From the NCBI RefSeq assembly GCF_007096885.1, contig NZ_VJNO01000015.1, positions 62,001 to 126,000 on the forward strand: a stretch of 64,000 nucleotides of DNA, in the 5' to 3' direction. Under the pieces are notes generated by a model that worked only from the letters and a program-made list of their open reading frames with translations, did not search any database and had not been told where the DNA came from. The position numbers were made by a program, and so were the translations under genes. Of the stretch, positions 51,501-61,832 are shown piece by piece. Source of the DNA: Streptomyces sp. 130. GTDB lineage: Bacteria; Actinomycetota; Actinomycetes; Streptomycetales; Streptomycetaceae. The stretch's first letter is position 1. Every line of letters starts with the position of its first letter.

Positions 51501-52038
51501 GCTTCTCGACCAGTTCGACCCGGGCGTAGGCGGCTGCCGCCAGCGCCTCCACGGTCTCGCCGAGGTCCGCGCTCTGCCCGGTGCGCAGCGACACGGGCTC
51601 CAGGTCCGCGAGCCCCTTGACCTGCGGCTGGAGCACGGAGCGGATCGGCGCGACGACGACGGAGACCGGCCCGGTCTCCGGGTCGTCGGCGCGCGGGTGC
51701 GCCAGGCGCCGCAGCACGGCGAGCCGGCGGCCCACGGTGTCCGAGCGGGGCGACAGGCGCTCGTGCGGCAGGGTCTCCCAGGACGGGAACTCCGCGATCG
51801 TGTCCGGCGGCAGCATGGTGCGCAGCGCCGCCGCCAGGTCCTCCGCCTCCCGGCCGGTCGCGGTGACCGCGAGGACCGTGCGCCCGGCGTCCCGGGCCAG
51901 CGCGGCGACGGCGAAGGGCCGCGCGGCGGGCGGACCCACCAGGTCGATGTGCATCCGGTGGCCGTCACCGGCGGCCTTCACCGCTTCGTCGAGCGCCGGA
52001 TCACGTACGACGACGTCCAGCAGACCGTTCAGGCTCAT
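48508..52038 (-). CDS. mfd: transcription-repair coupling factor
   Basis: 1176 residues, full length. Mfd removes RNA polymerase stalled at DNA damage and recruits UvrA. Domains in order: UvrB-like N-terminal region (about 1-400, with ETLPHERLSPRSDTVG), the polymerase-interacting CarD-like domain (about 500-570, DYIVHEQHGVGRYIEM), the translocase domains with Walker A GDVGYGKTEIA and DEEQ box IVDEEQRFGVEHK, SATPIPRT, GRVGRGRDRGYAYF, and the C-terminal TRCF domain. ATG 52038 (MSLNGLLDVVVRDPALDEAV) is the start. Confidence 0.97.
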   Translation of the reverse strand: MSLNGLLDVVVRDPALDEAVKAAGDGHRMHIDLVGPPAARPFAVAALARDAGRTVLAVTATGREAEDLAAALRTMLPPDTIAEFPSWETLPHERLSPRSDTVGRRLAVLRRLAHPRADDPETGPVSVVVAPIRSVLQPQVKGLADLEPVSLRTGQSADLGETVEALAAAAYARVELVEKRGEFAVRGGILDVFPPTEEHPLRVEFWGDDVEEIRYFKIADQRSLEVAEHGLWAPPCRELLLTDEVRERAAALAEAHPELGELLHKIAEGIAVEGMESLAPVLVDDMELLLDVLPEGAMAVVCDPERVRTRAADLVATSQEFLQASWAATAGGGEAPIDVGAASLRGIADVRERARELDMMWWSISPFAADAELDADTLALGMQAPEMYRGDTARAFADTKGRLADGWRTVYVTEGQGLASRTVEMLGGEGIAARLDPDLDEISPSVVHVSCGAIDHGFVHPGLKLAVLTETDLTGQRTATKDLGRMPVRRRKTIDPLTLETGDYIVHEQHGVGRYIEMVQRTVQGATREYLLVEYAPAKRGQPGDRLYIPTDQLEQVTKYVGGEAPTLHRLGGADWTKTKARAKKAVKEIAADLIKLYSARMAAPGHTFGPDTPWQRELEDAFPYAETPDQLTTIAEVKEDMEKSVPMDRLICGDVGYGKTEIAVRAAFKAVQDGKQVAVLVPTTLLVQQHYGTFTERYSQFPVNVRALSRFQSEAESKATLAGLKDGSVDLVIGTHRLFSSETKFKDLGLVIVDEEQRFGVEHKEQLKKLRANVDVLTMSATPIPRTLEMAVTGIREMSTITTPPEERHPVLTFVGPYEEKQIGAAIRRELLREGQAFYIHNRVESIDRAAARLREIVPEARIATAHGQMTEQALEQVVVDFWEKKFDVLVSTTIVESGIDISNANTLIVERGDNFGLSQLHQLRGRVGRGRDRGYAYFLYPPEKPLTETAHERLATIAQHTEMGAGMYVAMKDLEIRGAGNLLGGEQSGHIAGVGFDLYVRMVGEAVADYRASLEGGVEEEPPLEVKIELPVDAHVPHDYAPGERLRLQAYRSIASASSEDDIKAVREELTDRYGKLPEPVENLLLVAGLRMLARACGVGDIVLQGPNIRFAPVELRESQELRLKRLYPKTVIKPAVHQILVPRPTTGKIGGKPVVGRELLAWTGEFLTTILGS

Positions 52039-52210
52039 GGAGGGCTTCCGTCCGGGTGAGGAGAAGGGCCTGACGGCCGGCTGCCGCCAGGGCGCGCTGC
52101 CCCGGGGGCAACGCGAAGGGCCCGACACGTGAAACGCACCGGGGGTTCCAGCGTACGACCCGGGGAGGACCGCCGCTTGCGCGACCGGGGCCCCGCAGGC
52201 CGCACACGCA

Positions 52211-52248
52211 CCGGCCCCGGCGTGCTCCGAGGAGCGCGCCGGGGCCGG
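52211..52248 (-). terminator. terminator of ABC permease gene
   Basis: 11-bp perfect arms CCGGCCCCGGC (52211-52221) and GCCGGGGCCGG (52238-52248), just past the stop at 52275. Confidence 0.7.
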
Positions 52249-52274
52249 ATCCGGTCAGTCCGCGGCCGTCCGTC

Positions 52275-54850
<2,576 letters not shown>

Positions 54851-54854
<4 letters not shown>

Positions 54855-55639
54855 GACGTCCGCCCGCGCGCGTCGAAGTCCTTCATGCGGTCCAGCACCT
54901 GGTCGGCGGTGGGGTTGTGCATCTCGTCCACGATGCGGCCGTCGGCGAGGTAGAGCACCCGGTCCGCGTAGGAGGCGGCGACCGGGTCGTGGGTGACCAT
55001 GACGATCGTCTGGCCCAGCTCGTCCACGGACCTGCGCAGGAAGCTCAGGACCTCGGCGCCGGCCCGGGAGTCGAGGTTCCCGGTCGGCTCGTCGCCGAAG
55101 ATGATCTCCGGCTTGGCGGCGAGGGCCCGCGCCACCGCGACGCGCTGCTGCTGGCCGCCGGAGAGCTGGGTCGGACGGTGCTTGAGGCGGCCGGCCAGGC
55201 CGACGGTCTCCACGACCTGGTCGAGCCAGGCGGAGTCGGGCTTGCGGCCGGCGATGTCCATCGGCAGCGTGATGTTCTCCAGCGCGTTCAGCGTCGGCAG
55301 CAGGTTGAACGCCTGGAAGATGAACCCGATGCGGTCGCGCCGGAGCTGGGTGAGCTTCTTGTCCTTGAGCCCGGTGATCTCGGTGTCGGCGACGTGGATC
55401 TGGCCGGACGTCACGGTGTCCAGGCCGGCCAGGCAGTGCATCAGCGTCGACTTGCCGGAGCCGGACGGGCCCATGATCGCGGTGAACTGCCCGCGGGCGA
55501 TGTCCACGTCGACGTGGTCGAGCGCGACGACCCGGGTCTCTCCGGACCCGTACGCCTTGACGACCTGCCGCGCCCGCGCAGCCACGGCCGTACGCCCTCC
55601 AGTGCCCCCGTGCCTGGGAATGGTTACAGCCGTTGTCAC
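54851..55639 (-). CDS. ABC transporter ATPase, MacB/LolD type (second copy)
   Basis: 262 residues. Walker A GPSGSGKST, IFQAFNLLPTLNALENI, signature LSGGQQQRVAVARAL, Walker B IIFGDEPTGNLDS, VTHDPVAASYADR. It is nearly collinear with the ATPase at 17319-18089, including the C-terminal DQVLDRMKDFDARGRTS. GTG 55639 is the start, with AGGAG 7 nt upstream; the longer open frame has no ribosome site. Works with the overlapping FtsX-like permease. Confidence 0.92.
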
Positions 55640-56064
55640 GGTTTTTCTCCTATGTCGGTCAGCGACGGGTTGTCGCCGTCTGCTGTGAAGTCTGCTGTGC
55701 GGAGGGGGTCGGGCGCGCTGGTGCCCAGCGCAGTCTTCGGGTGGGGTTTTCCCCACCCCGCCCCCTGCGGTCCGCCCTTCGGCGGTGCGTCTGCGGTACG
55801 TCTTCGGTACGACGACCACGCTACGGAGAGGCCGCGCCCCGCACGTCCTCCACCGGGAGGAACGGCCCCTGGCCCACCGCACAGAGCTCCCCCTAGGGGG
55901 CCGGCCCCCCGGACGCGCCCGGTCTCAGGGACCGCACCCAGGGGGTCACGCCGGGGGGTGGAGCCGACGCCCTGCCTGCATCGGGGGAGGCGGGTGCCGC
56001 GCGGACGGCCGGAGTGAGCGCGGCGCACCACGGCCTGGGGGCGGGGGGCCGCGCCGAATGCCGA
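55640..56064. other. long non-coding region upstream of ABC operon
   Basis: About 425 bp without a credible gene. It must hold the ABC operon promoter, but I see no clear -10/-35 pair. The open frames here have non-Streptomyces-like codon position use and no ribosome sites. Several Pro/Arg-rich frames are artefacts of the GC content. Confidence 0.4.
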
Positions 56065-56108
56065 CCGCCCGGCTCGGTGCCCCCCTGCGGGGGCGGTGAG
56101 CCGGGCGG
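56065..56108 (-). terminator. terminator of MFS gene
   Basis: 11-bp arms CCGCCCGGCTC (56065-56075) and GAGCCGGGCGG (56098-56108), with an inner GCCCCC/GGGGGC stem, 20 bp past the stop at 56129. Confidence 0.75.
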
Positions 56109-56128
56109 ACCGGGGTGTGCGTGAAGGG

Positions 56129-57586
56129 TCAGCCCTTGGCCGTCGCCGTCTCCGGGGTGGCCGGGGTGTCCGTCTTGCCGGGGGCCGTGGCGGAGCCCCG
56201 TACCGCCGGGATGAAGGCGGAGATCGCGACCGCGATCAGGGCGACTGCGCAGCCGAGGGCCAGACCCGTGCGGAAGCCGGACTCGGAGGTGAAGGTGTAG
56301 CCGGCCGTCTCGGTGGTCATCTGGGCGAGGACCGCGCCGATCACGGCGGCGCCGACCGAGGTGCCGAGGGCGCGCATCAGGGTGTTGAAGCCGTTCGCGG
56401 CGGCGGTCTCGGAGGCCGGGACCGCGCTCATGATGAGGGCGGGCATCGCCCCGTACGCGAGGCCGACGCCGCTGCTGCTGACCATGAGGAACAGCATCAG
56501 GCCCCAGGCGGAGCCCATCAGCAGGATGCCCAGGCCGTAGGCGGCGGCGATGACGAGGACGCCGCAAATCAGGGTGAACTTCGGGCCGCGGGCGTCGGTG
56601 AGCTTCCCGCCGAACGGGGAGACGACCATCATCATGATGCCGCCGGGGGCCATCCACAGACCGGCCTGGAGCATGGTCTGGCCGAGCCCGTAGCCGGTGG
56701 CCTCGGGGAACTGGAGCAGCTGCGGCGCGATCAGCATGCCGGCGTACATGCCGAAGCCGACGAAGAGCGACGCGATGTTGGTGATGAGCACCCGGGGGCG
56801 GGCCGTGGTGCGCAGGTCCACCAGCGGGTCCGTGGTGCGCAGCTCCCAGAAGCCCCAGGCGAGCAGGATCACGACGGCGGCGGCGAACAGGCCGATGGTC
56901 GTCGTCGAGGCCCAGCCCCAGTCGGCGCCCTTGGAGACGGCGAGGAGCAGGCAGACCAGGCCGGCCGCGAGGCCGAGCGCGCCGGGCACGTCGAAGCGCT
57001 GGCCCTTGGCGCCCGCCGGGACGTCCGGGATCAGGAACCAGATCAGCGCGCAGATCGCGGCGGCCAGCACGGCCGAGCCCCAGAACAGCACGCGCCAGCT
57101 GGCGTACTGGGCGACCGCCGAGGCGATCGGCAGGCCGAGCGCTCCGCCGATCCCGAGCGAGGCGCTGACCAGCGCGATGGACGAGCTCATCTTCTCCGGC
57201 GGCACCACGTCACGCAGCAGGGCGATCCCGAGCGGCACCATGCCCATGCCCATGCCCTGGAGCCCGCGCCCGACGATCATCGGCACGACGGAGGACGAGA
57301 GCGCGCAGACCACCGAGCCGGCGATCAGCGGCACCGAGCAGGCGAGCAGCATCCGCCGCTTGCCCAGCAGGTCGCCGAGGCGGCCGGAGACCGGCACGCA
57401 CACCGCGGAGACCAGCAGGGTCACGGTGATGACCCAGGCGGCGTTGGAGGACGAGGTGTCCAGGATCGTGGGCAGCTCCGCGATGAGGGGCGTGACCAGG
57501 GTCTGCATGACCGCTGCCACGGTGCCGGCGAAGGCCAGGGTGGCGACGATGGCGCCTGTCCTCGCCGACGGCTGGGGGGCATCCAT
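56129..57586 (-). CDS. MFS drug-efflux transporter (DHA2-like)
   Basis: 485 residues with about 14 hydrophobic segments. The MFS motif A is GRLGDLLGKRRM in the first cytoplasmic loop, and antiporter motif C-like glycines occur in SASLGIGGALGLPIASAVAQ. These place it with EmrB/QacA-type proton-driven multidrug exporters. ATG 57586 (MDAPQPSARTGAIVATLAF) has AGGAG upstream. The divergent MarR gene and the intergenic palindrome indicate drug- or metabolite-induced derepression. Confidence 0.92.
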   Translation of the reverse strand: MDAPQPSARTGAIVATLAFAGTVAAVMQTLVTPLIAELPTILDTSSSNAAWVITVTLLVSAVCVPVSGRLGDLLGKRRMLLACSVPLIAGSVVCALSSSVVPMIVGRGLQGMGMGMVPLGIALLRDVVPPEKMSSSIALVSASLGIGGALGLPIASAVAQYASWRVLFWGSAVLAAAICALIWFLIPDVPAGAKGQRFDVPGALGLAAGLVCLLLAVSKGADWGWASTTTIGLFAAAVVILLAWGFWELRTTDPLVDLRTTARPRVLITNIASLFVGFGMYAGMLIAPQLLQFPEATGYGLGQTMLQAGLWMAPGGIMMMVVSPFGGKLTDARGPKFTLICGVLVIAAAYGLGILLMGSAWGLMLFLMVSSSGVGLAYGAMPALIMSAVPASETAAANGFNTLMRALGTSVGAAVIGAVLAQMTTETAGYTFTSESGFRTGLALGCAVALIAVAISAFIPAVRGSATAPGKTDTPATPETATAKG

Positions 57587-57648
57587 GAGGGGGACTCCTT
57601 GGGGCGTGGTCCCGCCTGCCGGGACAGCGACATGCATCGTACATGCCC

Positions 57649-57665
57649 AATGTGTCATACACATT
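57649..57665. promoter_or_regulatory. MarR operator, perfect 7-3-7 palindrome
   Basis: AATGTGT-CAT-ACACATT lies between the divergent MFS and MarR genes. A second partial dyad (ACATGC..GTACATGC) lies 10-20 bp to its left, towards the MFS start. Confidence 0.7.
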
Positions 57666-57736
57666 ATGTGCCACGTACACACCCCATGCGAGAATGAACC
57701 GCCGCCCACAAGCAGCTGAACCAGGAGGCCGTCGCC

Positions 57737-58192
57737 ATGCCCAGGCCCACGGAAGAGGTGGAGTACGAGCAGATGCTGCTCGGCCGCCACAGCCTCGCCG
57801 ACCACCGCGGCGGACGCCACAAATACGCCCTCCTGGACCGCAGCGCGTACATCCTGCTGAGCCGGCTGCGCGTCCAGGGCCCCATGTCCAACGGCGAACT
57901 CAGCGACGCCTTCGGCCTCGACGCCTCCACCCTCAACCGCCAGACCGCCGCCGTGACCCGCGCCGGACTCGCCGAACGCATCCCGGACCCCGACGGCGGC
58001 ATGGCCCGCAAATTCCGCATCACCGACGAGGGCGCGCGCCTCCTGGACGCGGAACGCGAACGCGTCGTGCGCTCCCTGGACCAGGTCATGCACGACTGGC
58101 CCGACGAGGACATCGCGGCCTTCGCCGGCTACCTCAAACGCTTCAACAGCAGCATCGAACAGCTCTCCTGCCGCCCCTGGCCCCGCCCCTGA
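57737..58192 (+). CDS. MarR family regulator
   Basis: 151 residues. Winged HTH: YILLSRLRVQGPMSNGELSDAFGLDASTLNRQTAAVTRAGLAERI, with the wing PDPDGGMARKFRITDEGARLLD. It is the probable repressor of the divergent MFS exporter, acting at the AATGTGT palindrome. ATG 57737 with AGGAGG upstream at about 57722-57727. Converges with the coiled-coil gene 7 bp away. Confidence 0.92.
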   Translation: MPRPTEEVEYEQMLLGRHSLADHRGGRHKYALLDRSAYILLSRLRVQGPMSNGELSDAFGLDASTLNRQTAAVTRAGLAERIPDPDGGMARKFRITDEGARLLDAERERVVRSLDQVMHDWPDEDIAAFAGYLKRFNSSIEQLSCRPWPRP

Positions 58193-58199
58193 GGAGCCG

Positions 58200-59159
58200 T
58201 CAGCCCCGGGCCCGCTCCCGCGCGGGCTCCGGCTCCGCTTCCGGCTCCGCCGCCCGTTCCGCTTCCGGTTCCGCCGCCGGGGACACCCGGCCCGTCAGCG
58301 CCGCCAGCGAACTCCGTACGTGAGCCATGTGGGCCCGGACCTCCTCGCGGCCCTCCTCGTGCACCCGCAGCACGCGCTCGGTCTCCCGCACCACCCGCTC
58401 CTCACGCACCCGCGCCCGCGCGATCAGCTCGGCCGCCCGCGCCTCCGCGTCCTCCTGACCGTGCCGCGCGGCCTCCTCCGCCTCCGCCCGGGCCCGGCGC
58501 GCCGCCGCGAGATCCGCCTCCGCGCGCTCCAGCAGCCCGGCGTGCTCCGCGGCCTGCGCCGCCTCCGCGTCCGCGAGCTCCCGCTCCGCCGCCTTCAGCC
58601 GCTCGGCGTGCTCCTGCTCCTGATGCGCCAGCACGCTCGCCGTACGGCTACGGGTCGCCGCCATCGCGGACTCCGCCTCCTCGCGCAGCCGCACCGCCTC
58701 CGCACGAGCCGCCTCCAGCGCCTCACCGGCCGCCGCCCGCGCCGCCCCCACCAGCTCACCGGCCGCACTCTCCGCCGCCGCCCGGACCGCCTCCGCGTCC
58801 GCGCGCGCCGCGTCCCGCAGGGCCCGGGCCGCCGCGTCCGCCTCGTCCCGCAGCGCGTGCGCCTCCTCCCCCGCCGCGCGCAGGAGCTCCCCGGCCTCCT
58901 CCTCCGCCAGGGCCAGAATCCGCAGCGCCCGCTCCCCCAGCGGCCCGTAGTCCGGCGGGGCCAGCCGCGCCACCGCCTCCGCCAGCCGGGCCGACTCCGC
59001 CGCCAGCTCCTCCGCCCGCTCCGTCAGCCGGGCCACCCGCGCCACGGCCTCGTCGCGCTCCGCGGACAGCGCCGCCACCGCACGGTCCACCTGCTCCGGG
59101 CGGTACCCACGCCCCCGCACACCGACGAACCCGTACGCGGACACCGGTGCAGAACTCAT
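58200..59159 (-). CDS. DivIVA/FilP-like coiled-coil protein
   Basis: 319 residues. The N-terminus YGFVGVRGRGYRPEQVDRAV resembles the DivIVA-type membrane/pole-targeting segment. Residues about 35-285 are an almost unbroken coiled coil rich in Ala, Glu and Arg, and the tail has PEAE repeats. Homologues in Streptomyces are often labelled cellulose-binding protein and relate to FilP/Scy, cytoskeletal proteins of the tip-organising centre. A role in polar growth is inference. ATG 59159 with GAGGCGTCAGGG upstream. Confidence 0.8.
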   Translation of the reverse strand: MSSAPVSAYGFVGVRGRGYRPEQVDRAVAALSAERDEAVARVARLTERAEELAAESARLAEAVARLAPPDYGPLGERALRILALAEEEAGELLRAAGEEAHALRDEADAAARALRDAARADAEAVRAAAESAAGELVGAARAAAGEALEAARAEAVRLREEAESAMAATRSRTASVLAHQEQEHAERLKAAERELADAEAAQAAEHAGLLERAEADLAAARRARAEAEEAARHGQEDAEARAAELIARARVREERVVRETERVLRVHEEGREEVRAHMAHVRSSLAALTGRVSPAAEPEAERAAEPEAEPEPARERARG

Positions 59160-59298
59160 CCCTGACGCCTCTTTCCGATCTTCCCGAATCCGACGCTCCG
59201 GCCACCGAGCGATAGGTCAAGGATGCGGCAATTGGCCGTGAAGTCGGAATCGATGCGGCGCTTTCCGGACGGAAGCGACCGGCATCACACACGGAAAA

Positions 59299-59340
59299 GG
59301 CGGGGTGCCCGGCCCCCCGAAAGGGACCGGGCACCCCGCC
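59299..59340 (-). terminator. terminator of SUKH-4 gene
   Basis: 14-bp perfect arms GGCGGGGTGCCCGG (59299-59312) and its complement (59327-59340), 15 bp past the stop at 59356. Confidence 0.8.
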
Positions 59341-59355
59341 CAGCGCACCGAACGA

Positions 59356-61827
59356 TCAGATGAGGCCGTCCCACATCTGTTCCAGCAGCACCGACCACCA
59401 GCTCTCCGGCGACGCCAGCGCCGCCGCGTCCAACGCCACCAACTGCGCCTGGAAATCCACCGTCCAGCGGCCCGCCTGCTCCGGGTTCAGCCCGTACCGC
59501 AGCCGCCACATCCGGCCCAGCAACGCCATGCACCGCACGAACTCCGGCAGCCCCGTGTTCACGAACTGCGGCGGCACCGGCGCACCGCCCGGACCCGCCT
59601 CCACCGGCACCGCCACGATGTGCGCGGTCCCGTACTGGACGCAGATCGCCCGGCCGAAGTCCGAACCCACCACCAGATACGACCCCGCGTCCGACGCGGG
59701 CTGCACCTGCCGCTGGGCCGCCAGCTCCGCCAGCGTCGGCACCACCGGCTGCCCCGGCTGCGCCCAGAAGAACGGCCCGAAGTCGGCGGGCAGACCCGCC
59801 CACACCAGAGTCCGCGCCACGATCTCCGGCACGCCCTGACGCGACACCGCCCGCTGGTCGAAGCGGAGCACACCCTGCGGACCGAAGGTCTGCATCATCT
59901 CCTCGGCGAGCGCCTCCGGCGGCACCGGCGGCGCCGGCTGCATCTGCGGCAGCGGCGCCCGCACCGGCGCCGGCCGCGCGGGACCGTCCGCCACCTGGTG
60001 CAGCTCACCCTGGTGCGTCAGCAGATGCCGCATGCCCTGCTGCCGGCTCGCGTGATCCGTGCCGTACGGGGCGACGGAGGTGATCCGCACCTGCGGCCAG
60101 GTCTCCCGGATCATCCGGGCACAGTAACCACCGGGCAGCTCACACGACTCCAGCTCCGTGTGCAGCTCGATCACCTGCTGCGGCGGCACGTTCATCGCCC
60201 GCAGCTCGTGCAGCATCTGCCACTCCGGGTGCGGCGTACCCGGCGCCGAACGCCGGATCAGCTGCTGCTCACTGCCGTCCGGCGCCCGGAACCGCAGCAC
60301 CGCCTGATAGCCCGGACCCACGGTCGGCTGACCGGGCGGCGCCTGCGGATACCCGTACGCGGGCGGCGCGCCCACCGGCGGACCCGGCGGCTGCGGCGCC
60401 CCCGGACCGCCCTGCCCCGGCCCCGCGAGCATCGTCGCCGCGTGGTGCACCCCGCCCGGACCGGGCGGAGGCGTCGCACCCGGCGGCGGAGGCGGCTGCT
60501 GCCCGCCCGGCGCACCGGGCGCTCCGGGCGGCTGGGACGCGCCCGGAACACCCGGCGGACCGGGCGGCTGCGGAACGCCCGCACCGGACGACGCGTTCGG
60601 GTCGGCGAACATCGTGGCCGCCTGGTGCACCCCGCCCGCGGGCGGCGGCGTCGGCGGGCCGGGCGGCTGCGGGGCCCCGGGCGGGCCCAGCTGGGAGACG
60701 AGCTGCGTCGGCACATAGCCGCCCGCGGGCGCGCCGGGCGCACCCGGTCCCGAAGGCGGCGGCACCGGAGCACCCGGCCGGGCGCCCGGGGTGCCGGGGG
60801 CACCGGGCGGCGGCGGAGGCGTGCCCCCGTGCGGGGCGCGCGGCGCGACGGCCGCCTTGCTCGTCGCGGCGTCCGCGATGTCCCCGGGCCCGCCTGGCGG
60901 ACCGGGCGGCGGGGTGTGCTGGGCCGGCGGGGGCGCGGGCACGGCCGGCGGGGGCGTGGGCTGCCCCGGCACCGGCGGGCCCGGCACGGCTGTCCCGGGA
61001 ATCGGCGGACCCGGCACCGCGGTCCCCGGCACGGGCGGGCCCGGCACCGGCGGACCCGCCGGCGGGCGCTCGCCGCCCAGGCTCGGCGCGATCGCGGTCT
61101 TCGGCAGCTGGCTGCCGCCCGACATCAGCGCCGTCGGCGCGTCCGCCGGAACGACCGGGGGCAGCTCCTCCTCGTCGTCGGCGCCCGACAGCGGCGGCGC
61201 GAACACCGTCGCCGGAAGCTCCACCTCCGCGCCCTCCGAGTCCGCGTTCACATCGGTCCCCGCCCACGGCGTGGCCCCGACGGGCGGCTGGAGCGAGGAC
61301 GCCGGCACGCCGTCCGAAGCGGTCGGCTCGTACGCCACCGAACCGCCCTGCGAGGGCGCCGAGGGCGACGGGATCGGGGCGGGCGGCGGGAAGGACGACG
61401 GGGCCCGGGGCGCGGGCGGCGGGGTGTCGTCCCGCTCCGCACGCCGATCCGGAATGCCCAGCTTGTCCGCAGCCTCCTGCAACCACTCCGGCGGGCTCAG
61501 CAGGAACGACGTCTGATTCAGGTCCACCCGCTCGGGCGGCGGCGCCGGGGCCGCCGGCTCCACCTCCGGCGCGCCGTACTCCTCCTCGTACCGCCGGATC
61601 ACCTCACCGACCGGCAGACCGGGCCACAGCGTCGCCTCACCGCTGTCCCGCGCGATCACCAGCCGCTGCCGGCCACCGTCGGAGACCGGTCCCTCCGCAC
61701 GGTCCTCGGCCCACACCACGAATCCGAGTTCGAATTCACGTACCCGCACCTCACGATGCTGGTACGCCGGAACGTCACCGTTCACCCACTCGTCCGCACG
61801 CTCCTGCGCCTGAGCGAAGGTCACCAT
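59356..61827 (-). CDS. deaminase-like plus SUKH-4 domain fusion with proline-rich linker
   Basis: 823 residues in four parts. Residues 1-85 are a small alpha/beta domain (VTFAQAQERADEWVNGD, RQRLVIARDSGEATLWPGLP), possibly a YrhB-like immunity fold. Residues about 100-500 are a Pro/Gly/Ala-rich linker with many PPGPP and GAPG units. Residues about 506-615 are a nucleotide-deaminase-like domain with HPE at 533-535 and C562-x6-C569 (ESCELPGGYC). Residues about 639-823 are a SUKH-4 immunity domain (FFWAQPGQPVVPTL, YLVVGSDFGRAICVQYG). No signal peptide. ATG 61827 follows GGAGGGG by 8 nt and overlaps the region of the upstream stop, so the pair is coupled. Confidence 0.82.
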   Translation of the reverse strand: MVTFAQAQERADEWVNGDVPAYQHREVRVREFELGFVVWAEDRAEGPVSDGGRQRLVIARDSGEATLWPGLPVGEVIRRYEEEYGAPEVEPAAPAPPPERVDLNQTSFLLSPPEWLQEAADKLGIPDRRAERDDTPPPAPRAPSSFPPPAPIPSPSAPSQGGSVAYEPTASDGVPASSLQPPVGATPWAGTDVNADSEGAEVELPATVFAPPLSGADDEEELPPVVPADAPTALMSGGSQLPKTAIAPSLGGERPPAGPPVPGPPVPGTAVPGPPIPGTAVPGPPVPGQPTPPPAVPAPPPAQHTPPPGPPGGPGDIADAATSKAAVAPRAPHGGTPPPPPGAPGTPGARPGAPVPPPSGPGAPGAPAGGYVPTQLVSQLGPPGAPQPPGPPTPPPAGGVHQAATMFADPNASSGAGVPQPPGPPGVPGASQPPGAPGAPGGQQPPPPPGATPPPGPGGVHHAATMLAGPGQGGPGAPQPPGPPVGAPPAYGYPQAPPGQPTVGPGYQAVLRFRAPDGSEQQLIRRSAPGTPHPEWQMLHELRAMNVPPQQVIELHTELESCELPGGYCARMIRETWPQVRITSVAPYGTDHASRQQGMRHLLTHQGELHQVADGPARPAPVRAPLPQMQPAPPVPPEALAEEMMQTFGPQGVLRFDQRAVSRQGVPEIVARTLVWAGLPADFGPFFWAQPGQPVVPTLAELAAQRQVQPASDAGSYLVVGSDFGRAICVQYGTAHIVAVPVEAGPGGAPVPPQFVNTGLPEFVRCMALLGRMWRLRYGLNPEQAGRWTVDFQAQLVALDAAALASPESWWSVLLEQMWDGLI

Positions 61828-61832
61828 CGCGC

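Noticed and set aside
48619..52059. Open frame of about 1,146 codons antisense to mfd
   Set aside because: It lies wholly within mfd on the other strand and is rich in Arg, Gly, Val and Asp without domains; it is an artefact of high GC.
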